From the NCBI GenBank assembly GCA_003220535.1, contig QHSU01000062.1, positions 116,949-180,948 on the forward strand: a stretch of 64,000 nt of DNA, in the 5' to 3' direction. Below the pieces are notes generated by a model, which saw nothing but the letters and a program-made list of their open reading frames with translations, did not search any database and was not told where the DNA came from. This document shows, in pieces, positions 59,114 through 64,000 of this stretch. The position numbers and the translations under genes are program-made. This DNA is from Candidatus Rokuibacteriota bacterium (lineage in GTDB: Bacteria > Methylomirabilota > Methylomirabilia > Rokubacteriales > CSP1-6). The stretch's first letter is position 1, and each line of letters begins with the position of its first letter.

Positions 59114-60229
59114 CTACGGAAGATCGATGATCTCGACCCAGTTCGGGTTCTTCCCCATCGGGTATTCCTTCAGCTTGATGAGCTTGCCGCTGGCCGGGTC
59201 GATCGCGTAGCTCGACAGGCCGTGCGAGAGCTGGCCCACCGCCAGCAGGTAGCGGCCAGACGAGTCGATGTTGAAACCGCGCGGCTGCTTCTCGGTCGGC
59301 ACACTTCCGATCGACGTCAGCGTGCCCTTCGCCCCATCGACCCTGAAGCCGGCCAGCGTGCTCGACGTGCGCTCCGAGGCGTAGAGGAACTTGCCGTCGG
59401 GCGTGATGTGCAGGTCGGCGGCCGACGGCTTGCCCTGGAAGTCGGGCGGCAGCGCGCTGACGGTCTGCTTCTGCGTGAGATCTCCCTTGGCGGCGTCGTA
59501 GTCGAAGACGTAGACCGCGCCGTCGAGCTCGCCGACGACGTAGGCGAGCTTGCCGCCCGGATGAAAGACGAAGTGGCGCGGACCGGCCTTCGCCTTCACC
59601 TCGGCCGCCGGCGATGTGGTCGGCGCCAGCTTGCCGGTCGCCGCGTCGAATGTGAACTGATTGACGCGATCGTTCCCCAGCGTGGGCACCAGGACGTGGC
59701 GGTTCGCCGCATCGGCGAGGATCGAGTGCGCGTTGGGATAGTTCGGCAGTACCTGTTGCGGCGGCTGGACGGTTCCGGGCGGCCCGATCGGGTTCACGGT
59801 GACCTTGTGGCCCGGATACGACGCGCCGAGAAGAAAGCGGCCCGTACGGTCGGTGGCGATGTAGGCCATGCTGTCGGCGAGCGGACCGCTGCCGACGTGC
59901 TTGAGCTTGCCGCTCGCCGGGTCGATGGCGAAGCCGGCCGCGACCTTCGGCTCGCCGCGCGTCCCCAGGTAGAGGAAGCGGCGATCGGGGCTGACCGCGA
60001 TCGGCGTCGAGATGCCCGGCTTCTCGATGCCGGGAATCGGCATCTTTTCCACGACCGTGAGGTCGCCGTTCTGCCGATCGAGCTGGAGGACGTAGATCTC
60101 GTTGCTCTCGGCGTTGCCGACGTAGACGAACGTGGCGGCGCGTGCCGGCGAGGCCATCAGCAGCGCCCCCGAGACCGCGGCGACCGTGGCCAGCAGAGCT
60201 CCGAGCGCGAGACGACGTCTTTCACGCAT
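59114..60229 (-). CDS. Exported seven-bladed beta-propeller, lactonase-like
   Basis: This 371-residue protein has a signal peptide (LALGALLATVAAVSGALLMA, then PARA) and the lactonase/YVTN-type propeller: ATFVYVGNAESNEIYVLQLD, ISTPIAVSPDRRFLYLGTRG, GPRHFVFHPGGKLAYVVGEL, AADLHITPDGKFLYASERTS and QPRGFNIDSSGRYLLAVGQL. It resembles 6-phosphogluconolactonase-family proteins, although export makes a sugar-phosphate role unlikely. The ATG at 60229 follows AGGAGGAGAGC. It lies between the Asp-box propeller and CMD genes, 16 bp from each. Confidence 0.87.
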   Translation of the reverse strand: MRERRRLALGALLATVAAVSGALLMASPARAATFVYVGNAESNEIYVLQLDRQNGDLTVVEKMPIPGIEKPGISTPIAVSPDRRFLYLGTRGEPKVAAGFAIDPASGKLKHVGSGPLADSMAYIATDRTGRFLLGASYPGHKVTVNPIGPPGTVQPPQQVLPNYPNAHSILADAANRHVLVPTLGNDRVNQFTFDAATGKLAPTTSPAAEVKAKAGPRHFVFHPGGKLAYVVGELDGAVYVFDYDAAKGDLTQKQTVSALPPDFQGKPSAADLHITPDGKFLYASERTSSTLAGFRVDGAKGTLTSIGSVPTEKQPRGFNIDSSGRYLLAVGQLSHGLSSYAIDPASGKLIKLKEYPMGKNPNWVEIIDLP

Positions 60230-60245
60230 GCTCTCCTCCTGAACG

Positions 60246-61217
60246 TCACGCCGGCAACCAGGCGGCGGTGCGGATCTCGCCGAACTCGCGGGCGATCTTG
60301 CGCCAGGACTCGCCGGCATCCTCGCTGACGTAGACCTCGCCGAACAGACTCCATGCCACGATCCGCCCGGGGTCGGCGGGATGCGTGGCCAGGCCCCACA
60401 TCGTCGCGTTGGGCCGGACGGGCAAGGGCAGGCTCCGCCAGGTTTGCCCGCCATCGCTCGAGCGGAGCACGCCGCCGGTCTCACCGGTCGTGGTCTCGCC
60501 GCAGCCGGCGAAGAGGACTCGGGGATCGTCGGGCTTCACGGCGATGCCGCGGGCGTAGGGCAGGGGCCACTTCGTCTTCACCCCGATCGGTGTCCACGCC
60601 TCTCCGCGATCGGCGCTCCAGAAGATCTCGCCGTTCGTGCTCACGAACACGCGTTGGGGGCTGGTTCGCGCGATGACCATGTCGTGGACGTCGAGATCGC
60701 TGAGCCCGCGGACCACCTTCGCCCAGGTGTCGCCGCCGTCGAGGCTGCGGAAGACGCCGTCGATCTCGACGCCGGCCCACACGATACGTCGGTCGTCGGG
60801 GTCGACGAGCACGCGGGTCACGAACGGCTTGCCGATGGAGCATTCGGTCGCGACGGCGAGATCGAGCCGCTCCCAGTGCGCGCCCCCGTCACGCGAGCGA
60901 TAGACGCCGGCCGGCCGCGTCCCGGCGAAGAGCGTACGGGGATCGGCCGGATCGGTGGCCAGCGACCAGATCGTCGGCAGGTCGCCGGCGACGCCAACGC
61001 GCGCCCAGGAGGCGCCGCCGTCGTGGCTCGCGAACAGGCCGGTGTCCCCGGCGGCTAAAAGGCCGCGAGGCTCGCCGGGGAGGACCGCCAGCGCCTGGAC
61101 CCTGCTGTTCAGCGGAAACGGGGCGCGATGACGAACCCACGACTTGCCCGCGTCCGGGCTATGCCACACGCCCCAGCCCGCCGTCCCGAGGATGACGTTG
61201 TAGTCCATGCCGTACAC
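60246..61217 (-). CDS. Asp-box (BNR) beta-propeller, sialidase-like/YCF48-like
   Basis: This 323-residue protein has at least six Asp-box turns, S-x-D-x-G-x-x-W: HSPDAGKSW, SHDGGASW, RSRDGGAHW, RSLDGGDTW, WSADRGEAW, RSSDGGQTW and VSEDAGESW. This arrangement forms a multi-bladed propeller like the Vps10/YCF48 or sortilin group. There is no clear signal peptide with the ATG at 61217 (another ATG follows three codons later). It is the first of the leftward four-gene set and is divergent from the metallo-hydrolase. A binding role is more likely than sialidase action. Confidence 0.85.
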   Translation of the reverse strand: MYGMDYNVILGTAGWGVWHSPDAGKSWVRHRAPFPLNSRVQALAVLPGEPRGLLAAGDTGLFASHDGGASWARVGVAGDLPTIWSLATDPADPRTLFAGTRPAGVYRSRDGGAHWERLDLAVATECSIGKPFVTRVLVDPDDRRIVWAGVEIDGVFRSLDGGDTWAKVVRGLSDLDVHDMVIARTSPQRVFVSTNGEIFWSADRGEAWTPIGVKTKWPLPYARGIAVKPDDPRVLFAGCGETTTGETGGVLRSSDGGQTWRSLPLPVRPNATMWGLATHPADPGRIVAWSLFGEVYVSEDAGESWRKIAREFGEIRTAAWLPA

Positions 61218-61367
61218 CAGTACACGAAGGAGCCCATCATGAGCAATCCCGTTCCGCCGGCCGTGTGGTCGCCGAGTGTCTTGACCCGGACGCCTCGTCC
61301 GCGCGATCCTCCCGTTCGCAGGCGAACCTTGGGGACCACCTACGACGTCATTGGAAAGGAGCGACCA

Positions 61368-62261
61368 ATGTCACGGTTGTCCTATGCCACCGCAGGCGCC
61401 GCTCTGGCTGCCGCGTGCCTGGGCGCGGCGGCCTACGCGCAGCAAGCGTCGCAGCCACCCTTCGCGACCACCAAGGTCGACGGCACCGACAACGTCTACG
61501 TTTTCCGCTATGGAAACCACCAATCGATGTTCGTGGTCACGTCGGCCGGCGTGATCGCGACCGACCCGATCGGCTACGGGCGCCCGCAAGCGGTGGTCAC
61601 CTACGTCGACGAGATCAAGAAGGTCACGAGCCAGCCGATCAAGTACGTGATCTACAGCCACCACCACTTCGACCATATCGCCGGCGGCAAGCCGTTCAAG
61701 GAGGCCGGCGCGACCTTCATCGCGCACAAGAAAGCCCAGGAGCGCCTCGCCGCGCTCAAGGATCCGCACACGGTGCTCGCCGACGAGACGATGGGCGACA
61801 AGCGGACGATCAAGCTCGGCGACACCACGCTCGAGCTGACGTTCGTCGGTCTCAACCACTCCGACAGCTCCATCGTGATGCGGCTACCGAAGGAAAAGGT
61901 GCTGTTCGCCGTCGACTTCATCCCGGTGGGATCCGTGCCGGGCCGCGCCATGATCGACTCCTACCCGATCCAGTGGGAGGATTCGATGAAGAAGGTGCTG
62001 GCGATGGACTGGGACAAGCTGATCCCCGGCCATCCCGGCGCCCCGGGCGGCCGACTCGGCACCAAGCAGGACGCGCAGAACATCCTCACGTTCCTGCAGG
62101 ACGCGTCGGCCGCGGTGAAGGCCGAGGCGCAAGCCGGCAAGTGCTGGGATCCGGTCGAGAAGGAGATGAAGCTCCCGAAGTACGAGAGCTGGCCCGGCTA
62201 CGAGCAGAACCTGCCGTTCGTTCTGCGGCGCTATTGTGCGCTCTGGGGGCGCGGCACCTGA
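61368..62261 (+). CDS. Secreted MBL-fold metallo-hydrolase
   Basis: This 297-residue protein has a signal peptide (AGAALAAACLGAAAYAQQA) and the lactamase fold with YSHHHFDHIAGG (H98, H100, D102, H103), the zinc histidine in FVGLNHSDSS and ending PGHPGAPGGR. It resembles quinoprotein relay system zinc metallohydrolases and other periplasmic esterase-like members. The ATG at 61368 follows GAAAGGAG. The substrate is unknown. Confidence 0.88.
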   Translation: MSRLSYATAGAALAAACLGAAAYAQQASQPPFATTKVDGTDNVYVFRYGNHQSMFVVTSAGVIATDPIGYGRPQAVVTYVDEIKKVTSQPIKYVIYSHHHFDHIAGGKPFKEAGATFIAHKKAQERLAALKDPHTVLADETMGDKRTIKLGDTTLELTFVGLNHSDSSIVMRLPKEKVLFAVDFIPVGSVPGRAMIDSYPIQWEDSMKKVLAMDWDKLIPGHPGAPGGRLGTKQDAQNILTFLQDASAAVKAEAQAGKCWDPVEKEMKLPKYESWPGYEQNLPFVLRRYCALWGRGT

Positions 62262-62267
62262 GGCGCG

Positions 62268-63236
62268 CTACCCGGTCGAGGAGGTCGCCTTGCAGTAGCG
62301 GGCGACCTCCTCGTGGGTGGCGAACCAGACCCCGGGCACACCTTTCATGTACCGGATCAGCTCTTCGAGGATCGCGATCCGCGAACGGTGCCCGATGATG
62401 TGCGGGTGCATCGTGAGCACGAACAACCCACCCTCGGCGAGCGCCCCCTCGAACTCCGCGCGAAAGATCTCCAGCACCGCAGAAGGCGCGGTGTAGGGCC
62501 GGATGGCGGTGGCACGGTTCATGTTGAGATAGGGCGCGTCGTCCTTGATCCACTCGACGGGCAGCTCGACGATCCCGGTGGGCACACCGTCGTCGAGCAG
62601 CTCGTAGGGCTCGTCGTCGGCCATGAGCGACGAGTCGTAGAGCAGGCCCAGCTCACGGATGAGCGGCAGCGTGGTCGCGCTGAAGTCCCAGGACGGGACC
62701 CGCACGCCGACCGGCGGCCGGCCGGCGATCTTCGCCAGCGTATCGAAGGCCCGCCGCATGAGATCGCGCTCGACCACTTCTGTCAGCTCGCTGGTGCCCT
62801 CGTGGATCCAGCCGTGCATGGCCACCTCGTGGCCCTCGGCCACCACGCGGCGCTGCTCGTCGGGATGGAGCTGGGCGACCACGCCGGGGACGAAGAACGA
62901 GGCGCGGAGCCCGTGGCGGCGTAGCAACTCGAGAATTCGCGGCACGCCGACGCGGGCGCCGTACTCGCCCTGGGCCAGCCGGCCAGGAGACGTCGAGCCT
63001 TCGCGGAGCGTGCTCGTCTCGTGATCGGAGTCGAACGACAGGGCCACGCACACCCGGGTGCCGTCCTTCCAGCGGGCTGGCTTCAGCGAGCGGCCGGCTC
63101 GCACCTTGTTGACGGCGCTACGCCAGCGCTGCTCGTCCCACGCCCACGCCGGATCGCCGGCCCCGTTGCCGGTTGCCGGGAGCGGCGCTGGCGCACGCTT
63201 GTTCACGATGGCAGAGGCTGACGACCGACGACGCAT
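62268..63236 (-). CDS. Polysaccharide deacetylase (PuuE-like)
   Basis: This 322-residue protein belongs to carbohydrate esterase family 4/NodB. The metal-binding aspartate motif is VALSFDSDHE (D69, D71) and the histidine motif is MHGWIHEG (H141, H145); RVPSWDFSATTLPLI and LTMHPHIIGHRSRI follow. It groups with PuuE/allantoinase-like and chitooligosaccharide deacetylase-like proteins. The N-terminal 40 residues are not typical. It is convergent with the metallo-hydrolase. Confidence 0.88.
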   Translation of the reverse strand: MRRRSSASAIVNKRAPAPLPATGNGAGDPAWAWDEQRWRSAVNKVRAGRSLKPARWKDGTRVCVALSFDSDHETSTLREGSTSPGRLAQGEYGARVGVPRILELLRRHGLRASFFVPGVVAQLHPDEQRRVVAEGHEVAMHGWIHEGTSELTEVVERDLMRRAFDTLAKIAGRPPVGVRVPSWDFSATTLPLIRELGLLYDSSLMADDEPYELLDDGVPTGIVELPVEWIKDDAPYLNMNRATAIRPYTAPSAVLEIFRAEFEGALAEGGLFVLTMHPHIIGHRSRIAILEELIRYMKGVPGVWFATHEEVARYCKATSSTG

Positions 63237-63367
63237 GACATCCTCCTGTCTGGCGGTGCTCCGCGGACCATAGCGCGGGCACGCGTCCGACGCAACGCGC
63301 CCGCCGAGCCCCTCGCCGCGGCCCTCCGGCTGTCGGCCGCGCGCACTCGTCGCCCAGCGGCTATGAT

Positions 63368-63417
63368 GTGCGCGCCGCAGGCCGTCGCGGGGCTGGGGCC
63401 CCGCCGGCCGAGGCGCG
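63368..63417 (+). repeat. Palindromic dispersed repeat, copy near the right end
   Basis: It is almost identical to the copy at 38310-38360 over 50 bases, including the TGGG loop and both arms. It sits about 65 bases upstream of the final binding protein gene. The rest of the region 63237-63481 shows no gene. Confidence 0.75.
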
Positions 63418-63481
63418 ACGAGAGATAGTCGATGGACAGATGACAGCGTCGAGCGGAACGGCCGACGACGGAGGACACGTC

Positions 63482-64000
63482 ATGCGCACGCAACGGCGGC
63501 TCGTCCTGTTCCTGGGATTTACACTGCTGTTTGCCGTACCCGGAGCAGCGCAGCCCGCGCGGGACGTGGTGGTGGTCGGCATGGAGGCCGAGCCGCCCGG
63601 GCTCGACCCGGGCCAGGCGCTCGGGCTGCACACGCTGCGGGTGACCTACCAGATCTTCGAAACGCTGGTCACGACACCCGACGACAGCACCGACGTGATT
63701 CCCGGGTTGGCCGAGTCGTGGCAGGTGTCGCCCGATGGGCTCGCGTGGACCTTCAAGCTTCGACGCGGAGTGCGGTTCCACGACGGCACGCCGCTCGACG
63801 CCGACGCCGTCAAATTCACCTTCGACCGCGTCATCGACGCCGGCCACCCGCACGCCAAGAGCGGCAAGTGGTCGTTCGTCGTGGGGTATCTGTCCAGCGT
63901 GAAGTCGGTCGACGTCGTGGATCCGCTCACCGTGCGGCTGAACCTCAAGTATCCGACGGCATCGCTTCTGGCCCTGCTCGCGCTGCCGAATTGTGCGATC
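63482..64000 (+). CDS. ABC transporter substrate-binding protein, family 5 (3' end outside window)
   Basis: The first 173 residues are visible. A signal peptide (RLVLFLGFTLLFAVPGAAQP) is followed by the family 5 fold: EAEPPGLDPGQALGLHTLRV, IPGLAESWQVSPDGLAWTFK, LRRGVRFHDGTPLDADAVKF and TFDRVIDAGHPHAKSG. The gene runs off the right edge. It is related to, but clearly different from, the protein at 9140. Transporter genes may follow outside the window. Confidence 0.87.
   Translation, partial: MRTQRRLVLFLGFTLLFAVPGAAQPARDVVVVGMEAEPPGLDPGQALGLHTLRVTYQIFETLVTTPDDSTDVIPGLAESWQVSPDGLAWTFKLRRGVRFHDGTPLDADAVKFTFDRVIDAGHPHAKSGKWSFVVGYLSSVKSVDVVDPLTVRLNLKYPTASLLALLALPNCAI

Overview
This window is a GC-rich (roughly two-thirds G+C), gene-dense piece of bacterial chromosome. 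No rRNA, tRNA, CRISPR array, prophage, integrase or insertion sequence was seen. The mix of genes is typical of large-genome soil heterotrophs: many periplasmic solute-binding proteins, luciferase-like flavin oxidoreductases, metal-dependent amidohydrolases, alpha/beta hydrolases, VOC and NIPSNAP-like small barrels, a Rieske oxygenase, a Mo-hydroxylase large subunit and beta-propellers. It resembles uncultivated lineages such as Candidatus Rokubacteria (Methylomirabilota). That placement is inference from gene content and codon use, not from a marker gene.

Layout. 0-5 kb: MFS transporter start (cut by the window edge), aldo/keto reductase, an enolase-superfamily dehydratase/racemase divergent from an Ldh2-type dehydrogenase, and an ankyrin-repeat protein. 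5-18.7 kb: small-molecule catabolism and uptake (SnoaL-like protein, two metallo- or alpha/beta hydrolase groups, family 3 and family 5 binding proteins, LLM oxidoreductase, amidohydrolase, VOC protein, Rieske oxygenase, propeller, Mo-hydroxylase large subunit, two-domain NIPSNAP protein). 18.7-30.9 kb: serine hydrolase, second aldo/keto reductase, MmcQ/YjbR protein, unusual amidohydrolase, a patatin-like membrane protein beside a small membrane protein and a frameshifted SPFH protein, a frameshifted MetE-like gene, an MFS transporter, an AdaA-like regulator and a 2-oxoglutarate oxygenase. 30.9-35.5 kb: RND efflux pump (adaptor plus permease). 35.5-50.4 kb: SRPBCC protein, frameshifted DinB, peroxiredoxin, MFS, FAD reductase, hydrolases, SGNH protein, Tat-exported serine hydrolase, a barrel/CMD pair, LLM oxidoreductase, WD40 lipoprotein, amidohydrolase and thioredoxin-like protein. 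50.4-55.6 kb: gene remnants and a DNA-repair group (PolX, unknown protein, LigD-type primase), then a ferritin-like protein. 55.6-64 kb: Gfo/Idh oxidoreductase with secreted cupin, a four-gene leftward operon (Asp-box propeller, lactonase-like propeller, CMD protein, barrel protein), metallo-hydrolase, polysaccharide deacetylase, and a family 5 binding protein cut by the right edge.

Main discovery. Two genes on the minus strand have an in-frame TGA exactly at a redox-active cysteine: a Bcp/PrxQ peroxiredoxin (TGA at codon 44, peroxidatic Cys, UxxxxC) and an AhpD/CMD-family protein (TGA at codon 80, second Cys of CxxC, giving CxxU). In both, a perfectly paired short hairpin with G at the start of its apical loop begins 9-13 nt after the TGA, the place expected of a bacterial SECIS. 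Read as selenocysteine, the peroxiredoxin is complete. The CMD protein also needs one single-base frameshift corrected.

Other structure. Two dispersed repeat families were found by eye. One is a roughly 65-70 nt double hairpin, with compensatory changes between its two copies, each lying just 3' of a gene of a barrel/CMD pair. The other is a roughly 50 nt palindromic element present four times, mostly a short distance upstream of genes. Five single-base frameshifts (four genes) mostly change the length of short homopolymer runs, so sequence error is as likely as true gene decay.
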